Assembly (NCBI GenBank): GCA_965230215.1
Contig: CBDDKN010000004.1
Location: 1 to 64,000, forward strand
Direction: 5' to 3'
Source of the DNA: RFSX01 sp965230215
GTDB taxonomy: Bacteria > Bacteroidota > Bacteroidia > Chitinophagales > Saprospiraceae
DNA length: 64,000 bases
A model generated the notes under the pieces. The model ran no database searches. It was not told the DNA's origin and saw only the letters and a program-made list of their open reading frames with translations. A program made the position numbers and the translations under genes. Shown here in pieces: positions 52,017 to 63,200 of the stretch (its first letter is position 1; every line of letters starts with the position of its first letter).

Positions 52017-53438
52017 ATGAGACAAAACAAAAAGAAAGAACTGATATTATACCGGTTTTTTGATTGGTTAACCGCTGCGGCTTCGTGGATGCTGTTCTTT
52101 GCTTATCGTAAGCAGATGGAGCAACCAGATGTGCTGTTGTTGGATATCATGAATGATCAGAAGCTATTAATTGGTCTGTTCGTGATTCCTTTATCTTGGC
52201 TTCTTCTCTATAGTCTATTTGATAAGTACACAGATGTATACAGGTACTCCAGATTAGCGACATTACGCCGGACCTTTGTTCTTTCATTTATTGGTTGCCT
52301 TTTCATTTTCTTTACTGTAATGCTTGATGATACATCTTGGATGTATAAGTCATATCTGCAACCATTTATGAGATTGTTTTTGACGCATTTCATTTTGACG
52401 GTTACAGTACGGTTGATTTTCTTGAGTATTCTTAAAACCCGTGTCAAGAAAGGCTTGGTTAAGTATAATACATTGATCATAGGTGGTGATGATAATGCTG
52501 TAGATTTATTTGTTGATATTGAGAAAGAGCCGGCTCAATTAGGACATAATTTTGTTGGGTACCTGGATTCCAATGGGAACAGTACAAATAAGTTAAGTAG
52601 CCAGCTTCCGCAATTGGGCGACCTTAAAACCCTTGAAAATGTAATCGTGGATCATGCGATAGAGGAGGTAGTCATTGCCATTGAAAGTTCAGAACATGCC
52701 AAAATTAATGGGATACTAGATCGTCTGTACGGATTCAAGGACAGTATCGCGGTGATGATAATACCGGACATGTATGACATTATGATAGGAAGCGTCAAGA
52801 TGAGTCATATTTACGGTGCGGCTCTTATTCGGATTGAACAGGATTTGATGCCTAAGTATGAAAAGGTATTGAAGCGGGTAATGGATGTGGTTCTTTCTTT
52901 GCTTGCTATTGTAGTTCTTCTTCCTGTGTTCATATTTGTGGCAATTAAGGTCCGGATGTCTTCGCAGGGGCCACTTTTATTCAAACAAGAGAGAATTGGA
53001 AAGGGAGGCTCCGTATTTGAAATCCTGAAGTTTCGGTCTATGTATGTTGATGCAGAAAAGCATGGACCTCAATTATCTCATGATGATGATCCCAGAATTA
53101 CACCGTGGGGGAAAACCATGCGAAAGTTCAGGCTTGATGAGATTCCCCAGTTTTATAATGTTCTTAGAGGTGATATGTCTTTGGTTGGGCCAAGACCCGA
53201 GCGGCAGTATTACATTGATAAAATTACCGCAAGAGAACCTTTGTACAGGCATTTGCTTAAAGTAAGACCAGGAATCACCTCTTGGGGACAAGTTAAGTAT
53301 GGTTATGCTTCTGACGTTGAGCAGATGCTACATCGCATGAAGTATGATTTGATATACATAGAGAACATGTCAGTGGCTCTCGATATCAAGATTTTGTTTT
53401 ATACAGTATTGATTCTTATTCAGGGCAAGGGTAAATAA
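52017..53438 (+). CDS. Polyprenyl-phosphate sugar-1-phosphate transferase (exopolysaccharide initiation)
   Basis: A 473-residue membrane enzyme. Four N-terminal TM helices and a CoA-binding-like domain (about 145-270, LIIGGDDNAVDLFVDI) precede a fifth helix (about 290-315). The C-terminal sugar transferase domain has KFRSMYVDAEKHG and RKFRLDEIPQFYNVLRGDMSLVGPRPE, the family signature. It would load the first sugar phosphate onto undecaprenyl phosphate for capsule or exopolysaccharide. No other glycan genes are nearby. Confidence 0.92.
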   Translation: MRQNKKKELILYRFFDWLTAAASWMLFFAYRKQMEQPDVLLLDIMNDQKLLIGLFVIPLSWLLLYSLFDKYTDVYRYSRLATLRRTFVLSFIGCLFIFFTVMLDDTSWMYKSYLQPFMRLFLTHFILTVTVRLIFLSILKTRVKKGLVKYNTLIIGGDDNAVDLFVDIEKEPAQLGHNFVGYLDSNGNSTNKLSSQLPQLGDLKTLENVIVDHAIEEVVIAIESSEHAKINGILDRLYGFKDSIAVMIIPDMYDIMIGSVKMSHIYGAALIRIEQDLMPKYEKVLKRVMDVVLSLLAIVVLLPVFIFVAIKVRMSSQGPLLFKQERIGKGGSVFEILKFRSMYVDAEKHGPQLSHDDDPRITPWGKTMRKFRLDEIPQFYNVLRGDMSLVGPRPERQYYIDKITAREPLYRHLLKVRPGITSWGQVKYGYASDVEQMLHRMKYDLIYIENMSVALDIKILFYTVLILIQGKGK

Positions 53439-53444
53439 ATTGAA

Positions 53445-54176
53445 TTGAGGAAATTCGGACTCATAGGGCGCCATTTGGGGCATAGTTTTTCTCCAACATA
53501 TTTTAGAGGAAAGTTTGAGGATGCTGGTATTACTGATGCATCTTACAATGCTGTCGAATTGGATCGTTTAACGGATGAATCATTTACAGCACTTAAAGCT
53601 TCTGGTCTCTCTGGGTTCAATGTTACCATTCCTTATAAGGAGGAAATAGTTCCATTTCTTGATGAGTTGGATGCGAACGCTGAAGAATTGGGCGCCGTCA
53701 ATACTGTAAAAGTGGTAAATGGAATTTCAAAAGGATACAACACTGATATTTATGGATTCGAGCAATCGCTATCTAAGTACAGGAGCTTTTTGGATGGTGG
53801 GAATGCTTTAATTCTTGGTACTGGAGGGGCTTCCAAGGCGGTGGCTTTCGTCTTAAATAAATGGGGCATATCATTTCGATTCATATCAAGAAAGCCTTAT
53901 TTCCTGCAATATGAAGATATCGATGAAAAATTGATGAATCAAGTAAGTTTGATTGTGAATACAACACCTCTTGGGATGTATCCGGATGTTGACAGCTTTC
54001 CGCTGATTCCATATAACTTATTAGGAAAAAATCATTTGGCATTTGACTTGATTTATAATCCTGAAAAATCCCTATTTTTGGTTAAAGCGGAGCAAAACTC
54101 AGCAAAGATCCAAAATGGCTATGAGATGTTGGTGTACCAGGCAGAAAAAGCCTGGGAAATCTGGAATAAAGATTAG
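53445..54176 (+). CDS. aroE: Shikimate dehydrogenase
   Basis: A 243-residue NADP-dependent enzyme of the shikimate pathway (3-dehydroshikimate to shikimate). The N-terminal substrate site has GRHLGHSFSPTYF and FNVTIPYKEEIVPFLDEL (catalytic Lys). The Rossmann motif is ILGTGGASKAVAFVL, and the C-terminus has FDLIYNPEKSLFL and GYEMLVYQAEKAWEIW. The start is a TTG at 53445, seven bases after the sugar-transferase stop; no ATG fits the conserved N-terminus. Confidence 0.93.
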   Translation: MRKFGLIGRHLGHSFSPTYFRGKFEDAGITDASYNAVELDRLTDESFTALKASGLSGFNVTIPYKEEIVPFLDELDANAEELGAVNTVKVVNGISKGYNTDIYGFEQSLSKYRSFLDGGNALILGTGGASKAVAFVLNKWGISFRFISRKPYFLQYEDIDEKLMNQVSLIVNTTPLGMYPDVDSFPLIPYNLLGKNHLAFDLIYNPEKSLFLVKAEQNSAKIQNGYEMLVYQAEKAWEIWNKD

Positions 54177-54194
54177 TTTTTAAATCATCAATTA

Positions 54195-55382
54195 ATGAAT
54201 CCCGAAGCGTACGCGCAAATCAATTTTGACAATACAGAGATAGCTTTTAGCTATAAATCAGATAAGGAACTTAAGCAAGTCAGGTGGCTTTTCGCACAGA
54301 TGAATAATAATAATCTGGTAAAACTTGGCTCCGCTCTAACCCCTATGGCTTTAAAACTGAGATTGCCATTTGTTAAGAAGATCATTAAATCAACGATATT
54401 CAAGCAATTTGTTGGTGGTGAAAACCTGCTTGATACTCAGGGTACAATCGATCTTTTGTATCGATATAACACCTTGACAATTCTCGATTATGGTGCTGAA
54501 TCCAAGACCACTGAAGAGGAACTGGATAATGTCATGTTGGAAAGCATCAAGGCTATTGAGCTTGCCGCAGCAAATAATAGTGTGCCTGTTATTAGTACAA
54601 AGCTTACTGGCCTTGCACCGAATGAATTATTGATCAAAATGCAGAGCGACGGGGCACTTTCAGAAAGTGAGCAGTATCAGAAAGAGAGGTTTGTCAATCG
54701 ACTTGATGCGATTTGTAAGCGCGCTTATGAATTGAAGGTTGGTGTCATGATAGATGCTGAAGAAAGCTGGATGCAGATCACCATTGACAATCTGGTTAAT
54801 CAGATGATGGAAGCCTACAATAAGAAGGAAGTGATCGTTTACAACACCTTTCAATTGTATAGACATGACAAACTAGATTTTTTGAAGGAGAGTTTTGAGG
54901 CATCGCAAAATGGCAATTACCTGCTTGGAGCAAAGCTGGTTCGGGGTGCTTATATGGAGAAAGAAAGGGAATATGCCATGCAGAATGGCTTGGTAGACCC
55001 TATCAATCCTGATAAAGCAGCTACTGATAAATCATATGATGATGCTGTCAGATTTTGTGTAGATAACTATGCGAATATTGCTTCGGTATGCGCGTCTCAT
55101 AATAGAAATAGCAACCTCCTCCAGGCACGTTTAATAGAAGAAAGACAGATTGAAAAGAGTCACCCGCATTTGAATTTCTGTCAACTTCTTGGTATGAGCG
55201 ATAACATAACATTCAATCTTGCCGCAGCCGGATACAATGTCGCAAAATATGTTCCTTATGGTCCGATCGAAGAAGTTATTCCATATCTTATTCGCAGGGC
55301 TCAGGAGAACTCCTCAGTAACCGGGGATATGAGCAGAGAATTGCAACTTATAGTAAAAGAACAGAAGAGGAGAGGGTTGTAA
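54195..55382 (+). CDS. Proline dehydrogenase (monofunctional)
   Basis: A 395-residue FAD enzyme that oxidises proline to pyrroline-5-carboxylate. The family barrel motifs are visible: VISTKLTGLAPNELLIKM, GVMIDAEESWMQITIDN, LLGAKLVRGAYMEKER, ASHNRNS, and the C-terminal YVPYGPIEEVIPYLIRRAQENSS. No P5C dehydrogenase half is attached, so it is the monofunctional form common in Bacteroidota. It ends a co-directional run after aroE. Confidence 0.93.
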   Translation: MNPEAYAQINFDNTEIAFSYKSDKELKQVRWLFAQMNNNNLVKLGSALTPMALKLRLPFVKKIIKSTIFKQFVGGENLLDTQGTIDLLYRYNTLTILDYGAESKTTEEELDNVMLESIKAIELAAANNSVPVISTKLTGLAPNELLIKMQSDGALSESEQYQKERFVNRLDAICKRAYELKVGVMIDAEESWMQITIDNLVNQMMEAYNKKEVIVYNTFQLYRHDKLDFLKESFEASQNGNYLLGAKLVRGAYMEKEREYAMQNGLVDPINPDKAATDKSYDDAVRFCVDNYANIASVCASHNRNSNLLQARLIEERQIEKSHPHLNFCQLLGMSDNITFNLAAAGYNVAKYVPYGPIEEVIPYLIRRAQENSSVTGDMSRELQLIVKEQKRRGL

Positions 55383-55384
55383 GA

Positions 55385-55765
55385 TCAGAACTGTCCCAAC
55401 CTTATCATCACAAGATTACAGGCATTGATTGATTCAATTCCTTTTTGGTCTAGCCTTTTTTTGAATTCGAAATTTTCAGCGCCAGGATTGAATATGACTC
55501 TTTTTGGATTTAACTGTAAGATGTAGTCTTCATAATCAGATTGTAGTTCAGCTCTTAGATATAGGCTGACTGTATGTACGGTTTCCAGTTCTGGTCTATC
55601 TGTACTTATCTCATGTTCATTAACAAGACCGGCTTTAGAACCGACGGCAGAAACATTGAATTTCTCGGCATCCAGCATATTCAATAAGGTATTGGAAGCG
55701 CGATCAGGTTTGAGTGAAGCCCCGATGACCAATACACTAAGCTGTGTTGAACTTACATTTTCCAT
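55385..55765 (-). CDS. CoA-binding domain protein (CoA_binding_2)
   Basis: A 126-residue protein with a Rossmann-like CoA-binding fold: VLVIGASLKPDRASNTLLNMLDAE, then a variable middle and the C-terminal RVIFNPGAENFEFKKRLDQKGIESINACNLVMIRLGQF. Small stand-alone members are common and of unknown role. It is convergent with the proline dehydrogenase gene (2-base gap). Confidence 0.82.
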   Translation of the reverse strand: MENVSSTQLSVLVIGASLKPDRASNTLLNMLDAEKFNVSAVGSKAGLVNEHEISTDRPELETVHTVSLYLRAELQSDYEDYILQLNPKRVIFNPGAENFEFKKRLDQKGIESINACNLVMIRLGQF

Positions 55766-55999
55766 ACTAAGATTATTAATTAATTAAGTGCGCGTTTGTT
55801 TAACGATGAGTCTAAAAATTCTAAACATGTGCTCATTTATATCTCTATAATAGCTGAAAGATCTACGAAATGAATGGTTAAAAATGATCAATTTGTAATA
55901 TAATCATAAGAGGCATAGGGGTAAGCGCATTATTTTTTGTCTTCATAGTAAGATATGAGAATGAAATTTTTCTAATCAGGATTAATAAACAATTAAGTG
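55766..55999. other. Gene-free stretch before an orphan terminator
   Basis: About 230 AT-rich bases with only tiny open frames. It ends at a plus-strand terminator although no plus-strand gene precedes it. Confidence 0.45.
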
Positions 56000-56035
56000 A
56001 ATCCCCGCTGACATAATCAGTGGGGATTTTTTTTA
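56000..56035 (+). terminator. Orphan intrinsic terminator
   Basis: A 12-bp stem AATCCCCGCTGA / TCAGTGGGGATT (one mismatch, 5-base loop) followed by a T-run of eight. The nearest upstream gene on this strand ends at 55382, and the gene at 55385 is on the other strand, so it may end a small RNA. Confidence 0.75.
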
Positions 56036-56339
56036 TTTGAAAATTTCGAAAATTGACCGGTATATACGAATTAGTACTATGTAAACCCATCTATAAAAGC
56101 AAGTTACATATAAGGATAGCGTTCATGTGTTATTTATACTAAGGCTGCTTTAGAATTGAATTGGATATGTGAGATATTTAGAGGAGGATACCGACACTTA
56201 GAATTACGAAAAACCTTGACTTCACATTTGAACAACAGCTTTCCAATGGCTTAAATCTTGCTATGATAAAACGCTCCCTCCGACTTTGCAAAGTAGTTGT
56301 CATTTTGCTGTTTTACAGGGGCTAAAGGCCTGAATATTA

Positions 56340-56580
56340 AAGTGCTTTGATCAAATTTGTCGCTAAGGTGAAAACCTTAAACACCCTTTGAGTGAGAAAT
56401 AGAACAAAGCACCCGCGTGGTGTCTCATACCGATTTGAGATGCTATGGCCCTATTCTAATAGGGGAATATTGTTGGCTCCCAACAATATGTGTTCACGTC
56501 TATATTGCTGTTTCAGAAATTTACTAATCAAGATATACAAGCCTTGTATCACGTCACGTGGTATGGGGCTTTTTTCATTG
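56340..56580 (+). ncRNA. Candidate structured leader or small RNA
   Basis: Five hairpins lie in a row. They are TAAGGT/ACCTTA (56364-56379), TCTCA/TGAGA near 56423-56440, CCCTATT/AATAGGG (56449-56464), a 10-bp stem ATATTGTTGG/CCAACAATAT with a 3-base loop (56467-56489), and a terminator hairpin (56538-56570) ending in TTTTTT. The start of the secreted-protein gene lies 38 bases after the T-run. An attenuator leader or a small RNA are both possible; no known riboswitch motif is recognised. Confidence 0.45.
56538..56576 (+). terminator. Intrinsic terminator or attenuator before the 56614 gene
   Basis: AAGCC...GTATCACG / CGTGGTAT...GGCTT imperfect hairpin followed by TTTTTT. It ends 38 bases before the ATG at 56614, a position that fits attenuation. 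Confidence 0.65.
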
Positions 56581-56613
56581 CAAACTACAGTACTTAACAT
56601 AACACCCATTAAG

Positions 56614-57264
56614 ATGAAAAACTTATTTACACTACTCGTATTCATTGCATTTCTGAGTCCAAACGAAGGAATGTCACAATTAACTGATGTACGTGTCGAT
56701 GATACATTCACACAGGAAAGTATCACCGGGAAGTATCAGATTGTAAAAGCTGATCTGGATGATGTACAGATCATTTTCCGAAATGACAGAATTGAGATTT
56801 TTGAAAAATTATCTCCTGTCAATGAAACAAGAACATTCTTGTTGTTCGATGGCTGTACTCCAGTAGAGCCAGAGCTAACAGAGATGGTGATGCAGAGTGA
56901 AGAGCAGATTACCAACAGGGGTATGGCAGAGATGCTAAATGCTTCCAATATGATGGTAAAGAAGTTCAAGAAATTGGTTTACAAAAACCTGTATCCTGGA
57001 ACGGAGCTGCATGTAAGTGTAGATAATGGCAAAGTAAGATTTGATTTACTTGATGAAAGTGGAGAGCTAACAGCACTTCCGATCAGAGATTGGTCAGGTA
57101 ATGCCTTGGTTCAAAACTCAAGTAATATCGACTTCATAAATCATACTGACTTAACAATCAGTTCAGACACCAATCAATTAGAATTAACTGAAAGCAAATT
57201 CGAGTTGGCTTCTTCTACGAAGAGTAACGCTCGTCTTTCTTCATTTGAAATCAAAACAAAATAA
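56614..57264 (+). CDS. Secreted protein of unknown function, coupled to the giant adhesin
   Basis: The open frame starts at 56392, but that part holds the hairpins and terminator, so the ATG at 56614 is the likely start. The product (216 residues) has a signal peptide ending near residue 22 (SPNEGMSQ), one Cys in the mature part (DGCTP), and a mostly beta/alpha mix with no recognised domain. The C-terminus is Ser/Thr-rich and lacks an obvious T9SS sorting signal. The giant gene begins 7 bases after its stop, so the two are probably co-translated; it may be an accessory or chaperone-like partner (inference). Confidence 0.65.
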   Translation: MKNLFTLLVFIAFLSPNEGMSQLTDVRVDDTFTQESITGKYQIVKADLDDVQIIFRNDRIEIFEKLSPVNETRTFLLFDGCTPVEPELTEMVMQSEEQITNRGMAEMLNASNMMVKKFKKLVYKNLYPGTELHVSVDNGKVRFDLLDESGELTALPIRDWSGNALVQNSSNIDFINHTDLTISSDTNQLELTESKFELASSTKSNARLSSFEIKTK

Positions 57265-57271
57265 GCCGGAA

Positions 57272-60200
57272 ATGAAAAACTACACCCTTAAATTAATACC
57301 CATATTTGTTTTTGCTTTAGCTACACTCTTAAGCATTGACATGGTAGCTCAAACAGCTACAACTACTACCAGTAGTCCATCTCCAATTATGGATATAGGT
57401 GGTAATAACTATCAGGCTTATTGTGTTGATTACTACGATAATCAGCCTTACGTAGGCGCGACATATCAATTTGACTATACACCTGAGAATGTTGATGATA
57501 ATGTCAGGGCATGTCTTGAAGGCATGGGATCTTATGGCGTATCTGCAGTTCAGAACGCCATTTGGTATTTTACAGATGGTATAAGCCCAAGTGGCGGATC
57601 CAATGCATGGACAATCATCAATAATGTTAATAATGGTTCTTATACACCTCACTGTGCCACCGAGTGGAATCCTGATGACAACAGTCTTCAGGACATGTGT
57701 GTAGAGTTTGATCAAAGCTGTGATAACTTTGCATATGAGTGTACTGATGGTGTTGCAGTGGATGTGTATGGTGAATCAGAGAATAATAAATCTGCATCTG
57801 TATTTATTCCGAACTCTGGAAATGTTTTCAAAACAGTTGTCGAGATTGTGTACAAAGGATGTGATCCAGGATCTTCTGTTCAAGCTACCATTAACGGTGG
57901 TACGGTAACCATTCCTGAGATTGTAGTAATGGGTGGAAGCAGTAATGTACATGTATATAGAAAGACCTTTGATTATTCTGTAAGTTCAGCTTCAACATAT
58001 GAAGAGTGTTCAGGTCTACAATCTATTTTGGCATTTGCATTCAGAAATGTTGCCAACAATGGAACTGTTTCCGGTCAGTATACAGCGATCTCGGGATATT
58101 GTGATGACCAGAATTTCACAATTCCAATCATTGAGGATTCATCATTAAGAGACATCACAGTTACCGTTCCGGTATCTGAGGTTACCAATGACGGAAGACA
58201 TATGCGAATTACTGCTACGGCAGGAGGTCAAACAGCCGTTGAATATATCAACTTCCCTGACAATGGATGTTGCTTATCAGTTCGTGAGGTTGTAATTACT
58301 GATGTACCTGGATCTGCTACCCAGGTAGATATTAATATTAATACAGAGCCCAATTCGGATAATTTCAATCCTAAGAATTGTGGTCAATCATATGTAATAG
58401 CAGGTATCATAACGGCCGAAGTGGAGTGCAATACTGTAGTTTGTAATGGTAGTATCACTGGCGTATACATTTATGACCAGGCAACTGATGCACCAGTTCC
58501 TGGAATACCTGCTTTATTTAATGGACAAAATATAGATGCATCTCTACTACCTTCAAATTACTATATAGTTGCAGAGACTGTAGGCAATATTGAATCAGTA
58601 GATATTTCTGTTGATGGCTTGCCACAGAATTGTGAAGATCATGAGCCTTATACTTTTCCAAATGGTGCACAAGACGATGATGCCGGCTGGAACGGCGGTA
58701 TTGGTTCTTATACAGTTGAGGCTGATGCCTATGCACTTGAAGGATGTACTGGTGATCTTTGTGATGATGTATCACTTACATTTAATATAGTTCAGGATTG
58801 TGTAGATTTTTCTGTTGATGCAGGAAATGATGTAACAATCTGTGAAGAAGAGGAAGTTACTTTATCTGCAATGGTAAATGGAGCAACGGAATGTGATTGC
58901 TGCGTTAGAGAGGTATCAAATACCAACCATTGTAATAACAGTAACTACTATGTGCTTTGGTTAGATGGCGAGCATTTTACCGGTAATGGTGATTTGGTAT
59001 GGGAAGAATGTGGAGATGGAACTGCTAGACTAACTGGAACTGCAACTAAGAGTGGAACGACTTACCATATAGATATTACTTATTCAGGATACTCAAATAC
59101 TCCTCCACAAGGAAGTCCGAAAGATAACAATTGTGGAAGTACGAATGCATCTGGTTGGTTCTACTATACTGAAATGACAGGTACTTTGACTAACGGTAGT
59201 CATGTATATACTCTGACCAGAAGAGGACCTGCTTTTCAGGTTGGTAATGGTGCGAACATAACTGCTACTGGATATGGTGGTTCAGGATGGTTTAACGCTA
59301 CAAAAAATGGAAATACGATCGTAGGGGATATCAATATTATGTTATCTCAAAATTGTTCTTCTTCAGCTAACTGTTCTTCGCAGACAATAGCTGGGATGGA
59401 CTACTTAGGAGCTTACGGTAACTCTCACTATTACATGAAACCTGATGGTGATTTGACTTATTGGGATGCCGTAGATTTTGTAAACTCAAGAGGCGGACAC
59501 TTGCCTAAAGTTGAAACTCAAGGTGAAAATGATTGGATTGCTGCTCAACTATCGGGTAGTATCTGGCTTTCACTTTCAGATGAAGCTCAAGAAGGAACTT
59601 GGAGATGGTATGATAATGAGGAAGCGATTTACACAAATTGGAAGAGTGGTGAGCCTAGTAATAATTCAGGTGAAGATTTTGCAAGAATGCTACCAGATGG
59701 TAAGTGGACTGACAGACCTTCTTCTCAATATTACTGGGTCATAATGGAAGTTGAGTGCGGAAGCCAAGGTGGCGGAGGAATTGTTGATGATGTCTCATAC
59801 CTTTGGACGCCAGGTAACTTCACTACACCTACGATTACTGTTAGCCCGACAAACACAACAACATATACAGTACAGGTGACTGGTTGTGATGGTTGTGTGG
59901 CAAGTGATAATGTAACAGTTACAGTGGATGGTGATTTTTCTTGTCCAGCTGATGTTACTATTGATTGCGATGAAAGTGCTCATCCTGATAATACAGGATA
60001 TCCAAGTTTGACTTGTGATCCGAATGCAGTCATCACATACGAAGACAATGATTCAGGTACTTGTCCAACAATTAAGACAAGGACTTGGACAGCTTCTGTG
60101 ACAAGAATTGTAGAAGACCCATGTATTCCACAGGATCTAGCACATTGGGATTTTGCAAATGCTTATGCTAAATGTTCAAATGGAGTTGAACCTCTTGATG

Positions 60201-63200
60201 GTAATGGATTGGCTCCAAGTTCTACTACTTCTTCACACTGTAATAACCTTTATATTTCAAATGTTACAAATAATGACGGTAGTTCATGTGTGAAAGGTGC
60301 CTTTGGTTCAGCTGAGTCTGCAATTTGTGTAACTGCATCACCAGAATCTTTCTTCAAAGACAATGATGATGACGCCATCACGTTCACTGTAGAGTTTGGT
60401 GCAAATGATGAAGGTAGATTGACAGGTATTTCATTCTACGAGAAAAACCAAAAGCATAATGAAAACTTTGGTAATGTAGATTATGCTCAGAAATATGGAT
60501 TCAGAGTACTTAAGAATGGTTCAGAGATTTATAGAAATGTGGATAACCCAACAACAAAAGATGTTTGGACTCTTCACAATTTTGATTTTACAGGAGTTGA
60601 TTTTGAATATTCAGGAGCAACAATTTTCAAATTTGAAATTTTAGGTTATGACCCAACCGACTTTGGATACAATAAGCAAGTATGGGAATTTGATGAGTTG
60701 ATCGTAAGAGGATGTTGTGGTACAGAAGTATCAAATGAAGTGCAGGAGTTTACTTGTACTCAAACAATCACAATTAATGATAATGAATTCCCCACACTAA
60801 CAAATGTACCTGCTGATGTTACAGTTCAGTGTGCAGATGATGTGCCTCCTGTTGCAACAGATGTCATCGCTGATGATAACTGTGCATTCATGACTGACTT
60901 TACAGAAGAGGTTCAAAACGAACAAGCATGTAATATCTTCCAGGTTGTAAGAACATGGATAGTTACTGATGCATGTGGTAATGAGACCAGTGACAGCCAG
61001 GTAATTACTGTTGAAGATACAACTCCTCCAACAGCAACAAACCCTACAGATATTACAATTGACTGTTACATTGATCTGCCGAATCCGGATACTGATGTGG
61101 TAGTAGGGGAGTATGACAATTGCCCAGAGCCACCAACAGTTGAGTGGATAGATGATGACCCAGATTTTGTTCCGTGTCTTGATTATGAGACAACAATAGT
61201 CAGAACCTATAGAGTTACTGATTGTTCTGGAAACACAACGGATGTTTATCAGAATATAATTATAGATAACGATGGACCAAGCATTACATGTCCTGCAGAT
61301 CAGACTGTGGAATGTTTTAGTGATATCACTGCTGGTACACCATCTGTAGATGGTAATTGTACACCAAACCCAACTGTGACTACTGAAGGACCTTACCTAG
61401 TAAGTGGTCAAGATGATTGCGATGGTGCTAAATATGAAATAACATATACTGTCACAGATGATTGTGGAAATACAGATAGCTGTATTCAGACATTCACTAT
61501 TGATAACGAAGGGCCTACAATTACATGTCCAGCAGACCAAACAATTGAGTGTATTGACGATATCAATGAGGGTACACCAACGGTTGTGACAAGCTGTCTA
61601 TTGGAATATGAGGTAATTGTTGCCATACCAACTATAATAGGTACTGCAGCAAACTGTCCAGGTAACGAGTATAAAATTCTTTATAGTGCTCTTGATGAGT
61701 GTAATAGAAGTGCTGAATGCGAGCAAACATTCACTATTGAGAATGATCCACCAACGATTACCTGTCCAGCAGATGAAATTGTTGAATGTTATGCAGATAT
61801 CAGTGAAGGACAAGCTACTGTTCAGATTTCTTGTGGAATTCAATATGACGTAACTACAGTAGGGCCTACACTTGTTTCAGGTCAGGCTGACTGTGATGAT
61901 GCAGTTTATGAAATAGTATATACAGTTACTGATGAATGTGGTCGTTCTGCTAGTTGTACACAAACATTCACTCTTGACAATGATGGACCAACTATCACTT
62001 GTCCAGCAGACGAAATTGTGGAATGTTTTGATGATATAGCTGAAGGTACTGCTACGGTTTCAGTATCATGTGGATTGGATTATGATGTTACAACAGATGG
62101 ACCTAACCTTGTATTCGGTCAGGATGGTTGTGATGATGCAGTTTATGAAATAGTATATACAGTTACTGATGAGTGTGGACGTTCAGCAAGTTGTACTCAG
62201 ACCTTTACACTAGATAATGAAGGACCAACTATTGTATGTCCTGATGATCTGACAGTAGAGTGTATTGATGATATAACTGAAGGTATACCTACAGTTACTG
62301 TAGCATGTGGATTGGATTATGAAGTATTTGTTGCGATGCCTAGTATTGTTGGAGCAGAAGCCAATTGTCCTGGTCAGGTATACTTCATTAGTTACACTGT
62401 AGAGGATGAATGCGGAAGAACAGCTACTTGTGATCAGAAATTCACAATTGAGAATGATCCTCCAACAATAGTATGTCCACCGGATCAAGTCGTAGAGTGC
62501 TATGATGATATTGTAGCTGGTACGCCGAGTGTTACAGTATCATGTTTCTTAGATTATGATGTAACAACAGATGGACCACATTTGGTATTTGGACAAGATG
62601 GTTGTGATGATGCTAAATATGAAATCACATATACCGTTACAGATGTATGTGGAAGAAGTGCAAGTTGTACTCAGACCTTCACTTTAGATAATCACGGACC
62701 GACAATCACCTGCCCGGCAGATGAAACAGTAGAGTGTTACGATGATATCGCATCAGGTACACCAGTTGTTATCGTTGCTTGTGGTTTGGATTATGATGTG
62801 ACAACAGACGGACCTCACCTGGTGTTCGGACAAGACGGATGTGACGATGCTGTATATGAGATCGTTTACACAGTTGAAGACGAGTGTGGCAGAACATCAA
62901 GTTGTACTCAGAAGTTCACTTTGGATAACCACGGGCCTACTATCACTTGTCCAGCAGACAAGACAATAGAATGCATAGATGGAATAGTAGAAGGTATTCC
63001 TACAGTATCTGTTGCATGTGGTCTGGATTATGAGGTTCTCGTGGCAATACCTGATTTAATGGGGCCTGAAATCAACTGTCCAGGTAACGTTTATACAATA
63101 ACTTATACAGTAGTAGATGAATGTGGAAGAGAAGCATCTTGTGATCAGAAGTTTACAATTGAGAATGATCCGCCGACAATTGTTTGTCCTCCGGATCAGA

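Noticed and set aside
56392..56613. N-terminal extension of the secreted protein at 56614
   Set aside because: The extension would cover the hairpins and the terminator, and the signal peptide starts exactly at the later ATG.
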